In this document: positions 35,301-54,645 of the stretch, one piece after another
Position numbering within the stretch: position 1 is the first letter of the stretch
Layout: every line of letters starts with the position of its first letter
Assembly: GCF_000006565.2 (NCBI RefSeq)
Contig: NC_031474.1
Location: 1,771,662-1,835,661, forward strand
Length of the DNA: 64,000 nucleotides
DNA from: Toxoplasma gondii ME49
Lineage: Eukaryota > Apicomplexa > Conoidasida > Eucoccidiorida > Sarcocystidae
Direction: 5' to 3'
Notes under the pieces: generated by a model
Told to the model about the DNA's origin: nothing
Seen by the model: the letters and a program-made list of their open reading frames with translations, nothing else
Database searches by the model: none
Program-made: the position numbers and the translations under genes

Positions 35301-37636
35301 TCGATCATGAGCAACGGAAGAGCAGATTCGAACCGGATGAGATCGTGGAAAAGACACTTCGAGTGGCACCTGAGAGTTTTCGGTGGTCGAGACCAGAAAA
35401 GTCGAAGGATCCACGAAGGACGAGTTGGTAGAGAGGAGACTGGGGAGTAAAGTTGAAGTCTCCACAAAGGAGGACATCCAGCAGCGTCTCAGCTTGCGCC
35501 AAATCATCGTCTTCTACTTGTTCGCTTTTCCCCGCCAACTCCATCGAAGAAGAGAGAGAAACACTCCGTCCAGCTCTCTCGCCTGCACTCAAAGGGCCCC
35601 TCGCCGTCTCCTGAAACCCCACACATCCCTCTGTCTCCTGAAACCCCACACACCCCTCTGTCTGTTGACAGACAACACGCCCGTCTGAGTCGGGCGCCGC
35701 TCGAGAAGCCCGCAGTTCACTGCTGAACTGTCTCTTCGTCCCCGCCTCTCTGTCTCTGGCCTGCTGCAGCTCCGCCCTCAGGAGGCCGAGGCCTCGTCGC
35801 CGCAGATCGTAGACTGCTTGGAGGAGAAGGAGAAGCTGGGCGAGTTTGACATCCCCTCGGCGGCTGTTGAAAAGCAGGTGGGTGTTGGCGGCGACGACCA
35901 TACGTGGCACACTCTGGGCGGGTCTCGCGCCGGGGCAACTGTCTCCTCTGTCTGCGCGAGAACCGGAAGAGTTCGACGGGAGAGAATTCGTCGGGGCCGC
36001 CGCTGCCTCGCGCCGGCGCTTCGAGGAAACTTTGGAGGGCGCGGGAGACGCAGCTTGTGGACAGCTGACGTGTCGAGCCACTGCTGGCTTCCGCGGCGGC
36101 AGACAAGAGCGAGCAGACGGGCGCGGATACGCAGACATCTCAGCAGGTACTGAGTGTGAGCGAGGCAGAACGCACTGAGGCTCGGATGCTGGCGCAGCGG
36201 CGCGCTCTCGGAGAAGAACCACCAGACCCACTTGCGGCTTGTCAATCAAACTGAGGGAAGAACACGGACAGAACCCAGGGGCGCAACACACGATCCAGGG
36301 CAAGCACAATCTACGTCTTCCATTCTTCACCCTGTCTCGGACTGCACAAATACCTTCTCGACACCTATCTTTCCATCAAACTGTCTTCCTCCGCAACCGC
36401 CGCGATCTGCATAGGTATACAGACGATAGAAGTATGCATACAGCTATGTCTATATAGGCATAAAGGCATGTATGCACAAATATAAACATATATATATATA
36501 GTATATATATATAGTATATATATATATATAGTATATATATATAGTATATATATATATATAGTATATATATATAGTATATATATATATATAGTATATATAT
36601 ATATATATAGTATATATATATCTATATATATAATATATAATATATATATATATAATATGGTTACTTATAGGGCCACGAACACCTTTTCGAGGACGTGTTG
36701 CGTGCAGACGCATTGATTTCAGGTTTGACGTTAAGATGTAAGTGGATTTGAACGCCATGGTCACAGCGAGGCAGCGCAAAAATAAGCCTCTGAAGAGACA
36801 CAGCTCGGAGACACACGACGACTCAAAATTTAACCACAAAAGCAGACCCCTTCACGAAATCGCGCCTCACCACCTCTTACCATCTATATACACAGAAATA
36901 TTCATATCAGTAAACACACGAATATATGCTGAGATATACATTCACACAAATATATGCACATATGTATATATATATGTATATATATGTATACTAATATATG
37001 CACTGACAGATCCAGATGGAGAAAGATAGGCGGGGTCCGGGAGAGACGTCATTTGTGTCCTTGCATAGAGGGTCGCCTGCATGCACTCGGAATTCTGGAA
37101 CGTTTCGCACCTTTTGCTGTGATGCCGAAATTCAATGCCGCGTTGCTCGACGAGTTCGAAGCGGTCTCTCAGCCAGAAGGTCCCGACGCCATCTTCGCGA
37201 CCATGCGTCTTCTGCTTGTACACGCCCTCGTAACCGAGAGAGCGAAAAAACTGCACGCAAACAAGTCGTCAATTGCACAAGCACAGATACCACAACAACG
37301 AAACTCGAGTAAGACGTGCTCGGTCACACACACACACAGCGAAACTCGGTGGCAAATACCGACAAATATATTCATTTGTGTGAACGTATCAACACGATGT
37401 ATACATCCACATGTATATATATATATATATGTATTTGTATGTCTGCCAGTCCACCGTACATACGGAAATCTGGACGATGCTTCAAAGAGGGATGTGGCGC
37501 CTGCAGAGAAATGCAAGCACCGTCCGAGAACCCTGGCCCCAAGAAAACAAGACAAAAGTATTAATTTCGGCTTTTCAGCATGCCCACAAATATACACATG
37601 CCTGTGTCGACTCACATATATGTATGCAAACACACA

Positions 37637-37687
<51 letters not shown>

Positions 37688-38205
37688 TTATTGACTACAT
37701 AAGAAGGGCAGTGGGTTGAGGTTGGAAGAGTCCTGTGTCACGGCAGAGTGACGGTTCTTCTTCGGATATAAGCCGAGCCGGCTAGCTCACCGGAAGGAAG
37801 CGCTTCCGGTAGTGTGTCGCATCGAGCTCCTGCAAGCAGCAGATCGCCGGTCGATGCCGGCGAATTTCGCTTTCGATCACGTTCACTCTGCTCGTCCACT
37901 TGACGATGTTTTGGTCCTGGGTATGAAAAACAAGAGAGAAAAAAGTCCGAAGGGCATGCATGAGAAAAAAGGAGAAACCAAGTCGGACTGGGGAATGTCT
38001 GTGTGTGCCTCTCCCCCTCTCTCCATAGACGCATGGACATTCGCGAAGACAAAGAAGGAACGCGACAGAGTGTGTCAGTACACCAACGTCGAACTACGCC
38101 TATATCGATATGCGCGCATTTGCAAGCATTCATATATGTACATCCATCAAAAGTATATACACACATATATATACGCACACACATACAATGCATGCATACA
38201 TGCAT

Positions 38206-38236
<31 letters not shown>

Positions 38237-38274
38237 TATGTATATATCCATACATCCACACACAATGCAAATAA

Positions 38275-38315
<41 letters not shown>

Positions 38316-39923
38316 GCGTATGTATGTATGGCGGCGAACAATAGATGTACGTGGAGAGGAGTCGGACTGTGTACCTAGCATCATTGCACGCCTGAGTCGA
38401 GGTGTGTGTCTCTGCATCGGGCAGCGAAAGTTGTTTCGTACCAGACTGCGATATTTGTAGTCTGTGAGAGATTCGGCGAGGACGTTGAAGGTCATGACGC
38501 GCATCGACCATTCACTGTCTGTTCCATGAGCGTCTTGCCTTTCCGACCGATCGTCCTCCAGACCGGCCTTCCTTCTCCCCGCACTTGCGTCCTCTGTCTC
38601 TCCGTCCTCGTCGCGTCTCCACTGTGGGCCTTCCGCCTCTTCTGCGTGATCACGCCCCTGCGCTTCTTCGCTGCGTTCCTCAGCGCGGCGAGAGGGCATG
38701 CGAGACTCGACGTCTCTCTTGAGCTTCCGGACGTCGAGCCAAGACCGCGACGCGTCGAGTTGACAAAACAGGTTCTTGCCTCCGAACTGCGGCGAAGGCG
38801 AGAGAGAAGGCGAGATCGGCGAGGAGGCGGACGTCGACTCCGACGGCGGCGCGTGAGAGTGGACGGCCGCCACGGCCTCCGGGGTCGGAGGCCGCGTAGA
38901 CTCTTCTCGCAGCAGCTTCGTTTCTCTCTGGCGCTTCTGTCCCTTTGCGCTCTCCGCCCTCGTCAGCGTCGCCTGCCCTCTCTCCGGTTCTCGCTCGCCT
39001 TCGCCTGTCGGCTGCGACTCGCCGCCCCCGCTTCCGTCGTTGCCTTGCAGAGTAGCAGCCCTGCGAATCGACGCGCTCGCAGCGCGACTGCCGGACGGTT
39101 CGCCGGCTGCGTCGCAGGCTGCGGAGTTTCGCAGCATACTCGCGGTGGCAGAGAGCCGCGGAGAGTCGCAGCTGCCAGGCGAAGGCGAGGACGTCGGAGG
39201 CATCGACGCGGCGGCCGCGGCCGGACGGGCAGGTGGACTCCCGTCAGGAGACGCGAGTGTGGGGGGCAAGACCGAGGAAGAGAAGGCGCGTCGGAGCCAG
39301 CGGCCGAGCGACGAGGACGTCATGACTGGAGGAGCCAAGCCTGCAACCGCAGCAGACGAGCGAGAGAGCGAAGCCGAAGCGGCTGAAGGCGAAACGAGCG
39401 CGGACAAGGGAGCGAGGGGAGAGGGGAGAGAGAGGAGAGAGAGAGGCGGAGAAGAAGAGTGAAAGACGGGCGATGGAGGGGCGCACCGAGGACGAGAAGA
39501 GCAGCGAAGCGAGGCAGACGCGAGAGAGCACGCGAGAGTGGTTGAGAGAACACTAGAGGGCGGTGGAGGGAAGAGAAGTCCAGACTCGCAAAAGGGAGAA
39601 ATGTCCGAAGCGAGAGAAAAAGAGTCTCTCCGATACTGCGCCGCCGGACTGCTCAGCGGCGTCGCAGCAGAGACTCGCAAAAGCGGTGGAGCAGCGGGGA
39701 AGCCGCGGAGCAGCGCGGAGGCTGGCCGACCCACAGCTCGGGTGTATCGGCACGCCGCGCCAGACCGGACGAGGGGCGGCGGCGACGCAGCGGCGAGCGA
39801 GCAGCCTCGAGAAAGGCAAGCGAGCAGTGGCGCCGCGAAGGGGAAGCGAACGAAACACAAAAGCGGAGGAAGAAGGACCTTGCTGCAACTCGAACAGCGC
39901 AGAAAGGCTGGCCACCACGCCAT
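32349..39923 (-). CDS. Endonuclease/exonuclease/phosphatase family protein
   Basis: CCR4/Angel/PDE12-type Mg-dependent phosphodiesterase; likely substrates are poly(A) or 2'-5' oligoadenylate. Exons, 5' to 3': 39923-38442, 37916-37791, 37250-37111, 36250-35370, 34917-34842, 34115-33712, 33092-32965, 32705-32640, 32405-32349. All phases agree, giving 1119 residues. Catalytic motifs in order: [11 protein letters not shown] (Asn480), [12 protein letters not shown] (Glu524), VVAANTHLL (Asn705, His707), [15 protein letters not shown] (Asp847, Asn849), [13 protein letters not shown] and [12 protein letters not shown] (Asp1107, His1108). All key residues are present. The first 470 residues are Ser/Pro/Ala-rich and there are no leucine-rich repeats, so it is not a canonical CCR4. 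Insertions of about 100 residues interrupt the catalytic domain before NTH and before GDFN; the second carries a 9-residue tandem repeat. The ATG is the first in frame; an upstream hydrophobic in-frame stretch lacks an ATG. Confidence 0.9.
32568..32581. repeat. 14-bp perfect palindrome
   Basis: ccgcggatccgcgg, self-complementary, in an intron of the minus-strand EEP gene between the exons at 32405 and 32640. Confidence 0.9.
33393..33516. repeat. Compound (TA)n / tatgcgtatatatgtaca repeat
   Basis: About 125 bp built from TA runs separated by near-identical spacer blocks (gcgtatatatgtacata) repeated three times, in the intron between EEP exons 6 and 7. Confidence 0.85.
34605..34742. repeat. 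Two (TA)n tracts
   Basis: TA runs at about 34605-34632 and 34697-34742, in the intron between EEP exons 5 and 6. Confidence 0.85.
35624..35662. repeat. 27-bp tandem duplication within EEP coding exon
   Basis: Two adjacent copies of a 27-bp unit (ctcctgaaaccccacacayc...) encode the 9-residue repeat ETEGCVGFQ twice in the minus-strand protein, in the insertion before GDFN. The period is a multiple of three, so the frame is kept. Confidence 0.8.
36487..36656. repeat. G-interrupted TA minisatellite
   Basis: About 170 bp of (TA)n broken at regular intervals by single G residues (tatatatatatagtatat...), giving a higher-order repeat that alternates shorter and longer TA runs. It is in the intron between EEP exons 3 and 4. 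Confidence 0.9.
37641..37687. repeat. (TA)n microsatellite
   Basis: About 47 bp of uninterrupted TA in the intron between EEP exons 2 and 3. Confidence 0.9.
38185..38324. repeat. TA-rich compound tract
   Basis: TA runs mixed with tatctatatc and tgcatg elements in the first intron of the EEP gene. Confidence 0.8.
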
Positions 39924-42900
39924 CCTTACGCGACACTCAGAAGCCGGGTCCGACGCCCAGACGGAGAGGAAACGAAGGCCGCCGGGAAGAAGGAAAACGA
40001 GAAGCAGAGAAGAGAGAAGAAGAGGAGACAGAAGCCAAGACGCATGCAACGGACTCGGCGTTCGGTCGAGAGGGAAGAAGCGGCGAGAGAAAAAAGAGAA
40101 AGAAACCGATAAGGTTCATCGGCTCTCGAATAGGCAAGAACGCCATCACGAGGAAGAATGGTGAAGGCCAACGTCGCGTGGTAATCTTCAAAGTGTGGAG
40201 ACATCGACTTTTTGTGGACTCGGAGATGACGAGGGGAAGCGAAAGGGCGCCGAATCGACAGAAAGAAGGACGAAAAAGACCCGGCAGAGGCAGGTTTCCC
40301 TGGCAGGTGTGCCGACGCCTCTGAAGACATCTGAGACGCGAACGCGCGCCTAAAATATTCGAACTGCAGAAGAGACTTCGTGGACGAAGACGCGGAAGAA
40401 AGGCGAGACAGAGAATTGCCAACTGCTAGAGAGCACATTTGCTTGCTGACTTCGAGCGCGGCCGAGTGAAGAAAGTCTGTGGTGGAACCAATAAAAAAAG
40501 GAGGGGAACGAGGGGACCAGCGCGTTCTCAGCCGAGCGTGATTCCGGTGTTGCCCGAGACGTACACGAAGCTGGCGAGCGGTGAACGAGAGAGCAGAAAA
40601 ATCCCTTCGGAAAACGCGTTCCAGTGAACGCTTGGAGAGAGTAAATCGTGCTGAAACCGGCAGAGTGGAGTGCAAACTCCTGCAAAAGGAGAAACGAAGA
40701 GAAAACCTCGGAGAGGCTGCGGCCACGCTCTCGCTTCCCGTCTCCGCTGTCCATACGCCGGAAACTCGGAGCGAGCTCGCGCGAAATCCAGGAGTTTTCA
40801 CAAGGCAAACCCGCCAGTTTTCTGCACTATTCAGCGAACCTGCACGCGCATCCACGTCTGCAGGCCCTGCGAGCAAAGAAGCGGCTGGAGGTATTGCTCA
40901 GGAACTCTGCAAAGAAAAGGCCGGGAACTGGAGAGGCGGCCCGCGGTACGGGAAACAGCTGTTCTTTTTTTCGGTGCAGCTGGCCAGATGGTCGAAAAAA
41001 ACGCAGAAAACGCAAGGCAACGGAACACAGGGAACCGGTGAAACAGCGGCATGCGTTTCAGACAGAGAGAGGGGAATGGCGGGACACCGAAAGGCAATCA
41101 AGAGCTTCAGAACGTTTTTCGCCTGCTTGGCTCTGAGGACTGCGAGAGCTCGTCGCCACCAAGGTCACGCAAGCCATCCAGACGGACATGCGGAGGGGAA
41201 GACTGCGGATGAAACGCCGGATGTTTCGCAGGATCGACGTCGCGGGACAAGCTTCGGTCGCTTGGAGCTTCTTCAGATCATTTCCGTGGACTCTCGTCGC
41301 CGCGAAACACCGCTTTTCTGCATCGCGTTCGGCCGAGAAGCAAGCCGCCGAAAAACTGTGGGTTCCTGCGCTCCTCACGCAGTGCAATTCCACAGAGTCG
41401 CGACGAGGACGAACAAGGAAAAGGTTTTTGCGGAACTCCAGGCGTTTTTCCACTCTTTTTCTGGAAAGGTTTTCGCGAGAAGTCGCGAGGGAGCCGGCAA
41501 AGTCGCAGGAGCTCGACGCGACGGCGGCCGGGACATGTGAGCACGGAGAATGTGCAAAAGTCCGGCATAATTCTCCTTGTCGCAGGCTACATCAGTCGTC
41601 CCGAGGGAGACACAGGGAGAGTGGACCCCGACAAAGAAACTCACGAAGAGAGAAAGATGCCGGGGAAAATCGGCGAGGGCGCCGCGTCGGCGAAGGCAAG
41701 ACGCCGGACGAGAGTTCCTTCGCCTCTCCGTCGGCCTCACAGCCCCCGGACAGGCAATCAGCTGCTCTCGCCTCGGACGCGAATCTCCAGGTGCTAAATG
41801 CTAGATTCGTCCTTGGCAGAAACGCGCCAGCCAGTCAACACACCCAGGCCGAGAACCGGATGACGGCTTCTCGTAGCCCACGGCGCCCAGGCGTTCTTGT
41901 CCGTCGCTCAGTGGCCTCCCTTCAAGACGTCCAATTTTCCACTGAACACTGTGGAACCTCTGCTTCAGAATCGAAGGAGAAAGGCAAAAAGACTCGCGCG
42001 GATGGCGAGCGCGACAGAGAGCAGCATGTCTGGGTCCGCTTGCCGTTTTCCCCATGCGCTCCCTCGCTGCGGTATCTCCGAGAGGCCGACCGCGGATGAG
42101 GCTGAGACACGCACACACCCCTCTCACTCAGCTTTCGCGAATGCGGATGCCATTTCCGCGAGAAAGCGAAGAGCACTGAACCGCGAGCGCGAAACGAAAC
42201 AGCCGGTCCTCTCCTCAGACACGCAGCATCGCAAATGCAAAAACACAGAAACCGTAGCTTGACGATACGTAGGTGTGACGATGTTTCAGCTCCAAATGCG
42301 CGGAGCCCGCGCAGGAGAACAACGCGTAGGAGGCGCACAGCCACTAGGAGAGTCGCCTTCGCGGAGGAGGCGGTCGAGCTGATAGCAGACTAGAATAGTC
42401 TTGTGAGAGTCACAGTTCTAGGCAAGCGAAAACGAAAGAGATGAGGACAACAACTTAGAACGGATCTGTCGATTGAGAACGAGCAGCAATGAGGGTCGGC
42501 ACACACTCATGCCTAGGCGGGAGACAACACAGAGGTCCATCCAGATTCCGCACGAATGCTCGGAATCTGTCTGGACTCGGCTCTCCAGTTTTCACGGCCA
42601 CCGAAGCCGTTACGCAGGACTGATCTGTGAAACGTCCCTCTGTGGCTTTTTCCTTTTTCGAGAACTCAAGTGTCTGCAAGACCTTTTCGGCGACCTGCCT
42701 TCGCCCACTGTGAGGCGAGGAGGGCGACGTACTGTAATTCCACATGCGGCCGACGCCTCGAACAGACTCGGTGCTCTATTTTTTCTTTCTTTAGAAGGAA
42801 AATTCGTTCCCAGAAAGGGCGAAAGCCCGGCAACTGCCTGTCGAGGAGCTTCGAGTGCCTGTGGATAGTCCGAAGGTGTTTGAAGTTCGTCTTCCCCCTT

Positions 42901-43670
42901 TCGATTTGCTTCTCTACTCGTCCTCCACATCTACACGCCTGTTTCTTTGCCATCTGTGCCCTTCCGTCATTTCTTTCGCCTCTCTCTTTCCCCGCTAATG
43001 TGCAGAGTACAACCGCGCGTCCAGGTCCGTTCCTGCGGTGCAGGTACACCGCCCGCGGAGGCTGGGGCTTGGGCGCGGGCCGCGCGAGGCGCGCGCGGGG
43101 AGAGTTTTCTTTTTTTTGCCGACCCAGACGACTTGAGAAAGAGAAAACTGGTTTTTGCTTTTCCGACTGGGCGGTTTCCTTCTCCTTTTCCGCGGTCGCA
43201 GAGTGTCAGAGAACCCCAGGCCGCGAGTCTTCCGACCGCGCGCAGTGCGCGCAAAGACGCACTCTCCAGGAGACACCAGGCGGGGACTTGTTTTGTCTTC
43301 GTCCATTAACCGGCGGGGCGTTTTAGGCAGGCTCAGTCGGGACTTCCACTCGGGGGAGAAAAGAGCGACGAGCGGCGGGTTTCCTCCCTCTTTCTCCAGA
43401 GCGACGCATGTGCAGGTGTTCCGTCGGTCGTGGTCGGCGTTTCTGCTCGGCTTTTCTCCACTTTTCGTCTCCCTTTGTCTTCTTCCTTTTCTTTCCTCCA
43501 TCTTCGCCCTCTCTCCGCGTTTGTTCAGGAGAGAGACAGGAGACTTTTCCCGTCTGCTTCGTGGTGTGTGGCACCCCTCTCTGCCTCCGTCTCTCCGGCG
43601 CCTCCGCCCAGACCGGTGGCACCCGTTTCTGCATTTCCTGCGATTTCCCTCGATTTTCCTCGGCTTCACA
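39924..43670. other. Unresolved GC-rich region between divergent genes
   Basis: This separates the 5' end of the minus-strand EEP gene from the plus-strand ATP synthase alpha gene. Long open frames exist in all three plus frames (40581-41540, 41188-42099, 41897-42262) and on the minus strand (40876-39926, 41740-41375, 42344-41922, 42745-42455). In the first plus frame, residues around 41256-41460 (LLQIISVDSRRRETPLFCIA...) are faintly like the end of a PTB/PH-fold domain. The minus frame 42745-42455 starts at a true ATG. A gene is likely here, but I could not settle the strand. The last 600 bp is pyrimidine-rich and probably holds the ATP synthase alpha 5' UTR. Confidence 0.3.
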
Positions 43671-50986
<7,316 letters not shown>

Positions 50987-51606
50987 GGTTTCTCGGAGTC
51001 GACGTCTCTTTGCTTTCGAGATGAGGAAGCCGCCTCTCGCGTCTGTCTCTCTGTGCCTGGCGCGTTGTTCGTCTCGAAACGCATGGTATTCGGACCCGTG
51101 CATTCGTCTCTCTTCGTTTCCTCCAACAGCGAGGGTGTCTCGTCGTTCTGCTCACCCAACTCGCAGGCTGACTTTCATCTAAAAACGCATGCAACGAGGT
51201 CGCTCGCGCGCTCGCCCAACAGGCGCCAGACAGACCAAAGGAGCCCTCTTCGAAAGACTCATACACACACTCTCTCTCCCATACACAAACACACACACAC
51301 ACCCGTACACAGATTGACTCGAGCCTATTTTCTTCATGCATGCATCTAGATGTTTGTTTATATATGTATATGTGTATGAATCAGTGAATTACTTTAGAGG
51401 AGACGAAGACAAGGGTGGAGTCTTTTCCAAGCAAAGACACACAGAGGCTTACCGGGCAAAAGGTCCTCCGGCAGAACGATGGAAACAGATCAGCTGATGC
51501 CCTGTGGTTCGCAAAAGAGATCGCAGTCTCCCTCTCTACCTGGTCGTGTGTCTGCATGTAAACCGACGGCGAGACTCTGGACTTTAGGGGTTCAGTGCTT
51601 ACGCCT

Positions 51607-51647
<41 letters not shown>

Positions 51648-53135
51648 GCATGTATAGCATATGTATGTTTATCCATAGGCAACCTCATATATATATATAT
51701 ATATATATATATGCCTATGAATTACATGGGCAAAGGCAAATGTGTATGCAAGTACGCAGGTGACGGGTGCGATGCAGCTGAGATTTTGGAATCGGAAAGC
51801 TCGGAGTTGAATGTGTGTCTCGCCTGTTCGGCGTGACGCCTGTTAGAAAACGGCCCGTGACTTTTGACCGTTCGAACGTCTCCTCACAGCGGGCGAGAGA
51901 AAAAGAAGGGAAGTGCGAGTCGAGGAGATTCGCCGATACGCCCTTCCCCGTCGCTCCATTTCTCTCCGTCGCTGCGCGTACAGGGAACCCCCGGAGTTGC
52001 CACTTCGGTCCTCCCGAGAAAACGAGGACGCTGTGGAAGAGAACGTTGCACCTCGCAAAGAAAAAGAAGCGAGGAATCGAAGAGACTGCCTCGTATCATT
52101 GGGCTGCGAAAACACAAGACGTTTCGGAGTGCCGCTTCAGACGTTCGGTGAAGTCTCAACAGAGAAGGACTTCCACTTTGCTCGACTTCCATCGCCTCGC
52201 AGAGCCCCATGACATGCTCCGAGGAAATCGAAACGAAACCTTCCCGAGACGCGGTCCGTTGCCAATGCCAGGCAGCCAGGCATTCAAGCGAAAGAGAAGG
52301 CAAAAGCGTTCTTTTTTCCGCGGCCGCCTTATTTTTTGGCTACGAAGCAGGAAGTGCGTTGTCAAATTGGAACTGTCCGTTCACTGTAAGGCCCAGTTCT
52401 CTGAGAGTCAATCGACGCAAGTGCCAGAACTCTCACGCTCGGCAGCGGAGAAAAGTCGTTTTTCACATTCACCGAAGTTGAGTCGCCGGAATGAACGATT
52501 TCTCGAAACACAGGGCTGAGACTTCTTTTTACATCTCTGCCGACAATCACGCATAAAGAGTCACACTGATATGCGGATATTCAAGCGCATGTCGCATACC
52601 TGTGTATCACAGGATGCACACATCGAAGATGCGGTAAAACAGCAAACATGGTTGCTGGCATGTCGAGACCCTGATATATATACATATATACATATATATA
52701 TGCATGCAATATGTATGTACAAGCAACTGTATGTATGTATGTATGTTTGTATACAAACATATATGGAGATGCGATCCCGAGGCAAAGAGGAGCAGACCTG
52801 CTTTGCTGGAGGATAAGAAGGAAGACGAGGCATTTCGGAACTGGTGCAAAACACAGGCGGCCTTGATGCAGTCAGAGAAATGTAGAGAAAGAAACGCAGA
52901 TTTTCTCTGGGGGGAGGGGAGGGGGCCTCGCCTTGCAGGCTGGGGGTCGCCCAGCTAGCGCGGATGAAACAACCGAACGATCGGAGGTGTACAGACACCG
53001 CAGTTGACCGCGAAGAAGTAAGGCAGGTGCCCTACACTTCCCCAGACTTCTTTCGATTCGTTCTCTCAACTCCTTGCTGCAATGCACTCCTCTGTCGTCT
53101 CCTTCTTCTTCCATGTCTTTCTGCTTTCGCGTTTT
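50987..53135. other. 3' flank of ATP synthase alpha and unresolved DNA
   Basis: After the ATP synthase alpha 3' UTR and TA tracts, open frames overlap on both strands at 51815-52519. A plus-strand stretch near 52780-52930 (LLEDKKEDEAFRNWCKTQ...) looks like coding sequence but has no visible partner exons. No domain was recognised. Confidence 0.3.
51609..51712. repeat. Two (TA)n tracts, second flanked by inverted repeat
   Basis: TA runs at about 51609-51645 and 51687-51712. The second is bracketed by cataggc (51674-51680) and its complement gcctatg (51713-51719). Confidence 0.85.
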
Positions 53136-54193
53136 TCAGTCGTTCGATTCTCTCGCTCGTGCCTCGTCACCCGTCGTCCTCTGCAACGTTCCCTGACTTC
53201 CTTCGCTCTTGTCCCCGCTCTTCGCCTGCCTCTTCCTTCGACGCCTTCCTCTGTCCCCGTTCCTGCCTTGGCTTCCGCGTTTCTCCTTCGCTAACGCATC
53301 ATCACGCATGCAGCTGGCCGGCGGGCGTCCACCTGCGAAAGGAAAGGGAGAGAAGCGCAGAAGCAGGCGAAGGGGAGGCGAAGCAGCAGACAAGAGACAA
53401 CAGCCTTCACTAGGAAACCGACCAGAGAGAGGTGTCTCCTCCAGAACGCGCAATGCATGCGCCGCGTAGGCTCTTCGGCGACGGGGTAGGACGCTGCCGC
53501 ATGCACCGAGAGTGCTGACATGCGCCGCCGCGAGACGCATCCTCTGAAGGCAGAGAAAACGCAGGAGGCGCCAGAGAGAAAGGGCTTCTCCGCTGCGGAG
53601 GCATGTCCTGCAGCGCGCCCGCTGGAGCGGAGAGAGGAAAGTGGAGGGTCTGCTCTTCAAGAGGGTGGAGGGGAAGCTCTGTAGAGGCCGAGGCGACTCA
53701 GGGTGCCCAGGTAGGCTGGGGAATCGAGTCTCGCTTCCTGGAGACGGAGGCGGTGCTGCGGAGAGTCGTCGAACAGCCGGGGAAGGCGCCACTGCGATGC
53801 AGCCCAGAAAGGACGCAGAGAGAAGGACAGACAGCAGGCGCTGTGGGGAGAGAAAGAGAAGACGACCTTCCAAAGGTCGCGGGAGGAGAACCTGACAGAA
53901 CGCTTCCCTCGCACCGTTGACGCTGTGCGGAGCAACATGTAGATGCAGACGAAAAGGAAGCAGAAGGCAGCAGAGCAGCAGAACGAGAGGAGGCAGATTG
54001 AGAGGAACAAGGACGAGAGAAAAGAAGGAAGCGACGCAGGAGCGTGGCGGTGAGTGAGAGCGCGAAAGGAGAGAGGAGAGAAGAAGGAAGAGTCGACAGA
54101 CGAGAGCGGACTGGACGCACTTGAGAGCGCGCGTAAGATGGGGAGAACATGCGCGTCAACGAGCAGGTTGAAGATGACAGAGATGAGTGACTG

Positions 54194-54231
<38 letters not shown>

Positions 54232-54645
54232 AGAAGATCCGCTCGAGGGGCTTTGTGGGGGGAGGCCGGCCGAGAGAGATTGAAGAAAACGAAGAGAAAA
54301 AGGCTCAACGTGAACACTGAACCGCCACTCAGAAACCGCGCCGCCTCCAGCCATGCCCGTCAACGCGCAAAGAGGCTCGACGCAGAGAAGAAAGAAGGCC
54401 AGGTCCAGAAGGCAACGCAGAGGAACACAAAGGAGAACACAGCGAGAGAAGAACAAGACGAAGAAAATGAGCAGAGAGAGAGAGAGAGGAGGCTCGGCGG
54501 GAGAGGAAAAGGAAGAGGCAGCTAGGACAGAGAGAGAAAGACAGAGAGGAAGGGAGAAGGATGGCGAGCAAGAGGAAAGGCGAAGGAGATAGAACGGATA
54601 GAAAGCGAAGAGAGCGTCAAAGCGAGGAGGAAGGTCCAGTGACAA
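53136..54645 (-). CDS. Candidate multi-exon membrane protein, unrecognised
   Basis: Coordinates bracket candidate exons, not a finished model. A strong acceptor, a perfect (CT)n tract followed by gtgcag, opens an exon at 54190 that encodes an amphipathic or hydrophobic segment (SLISVIFNLLVDAHVLPI). Further along, a hydrophobic stretch (FCFLFVCIYMLL) lies near 53.95 kb and a short stretch FSSRDLWK near 53.88 kb has splice-like flanks. Another acceptor, ctctccccacag, opens a Ser/Pro/Arg/Leu-rich frame from about 53.84 kb down to 53.2 kb. The plus strand is purine-rich here, which by itself makes the minus strand look Ser/Leu/Phe-rich, so composition is weak evidence. A competing plus-strand ATG frame at 54561-54875 is Lys/Glu/Arg-rich. 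Confidence 0.25.
54196..54229. repeat. (GA)n microsatellite
   Basis: About 34 bp of uninterrupted GA. On the minus strand it is a (CT)n polypyrimidine tract immediately before a splice-acceptor-like gtgcag. Confidence 0.9.

Noticed and set aside
36450..36839. Extra EEP exon near 36.7-36.8 kb
   Set aside because: Exon 37250-37111 joins 36250 in phase and restores the family sequence ([17 protein letters not shown]); no additional exon is needed.
38130..38441. EEP first exon extending downstream of 38442
   Set aside because: Translation becomes Tyr/Ile microsatellite; donor ctg|gtacga joins the next exon in phase.
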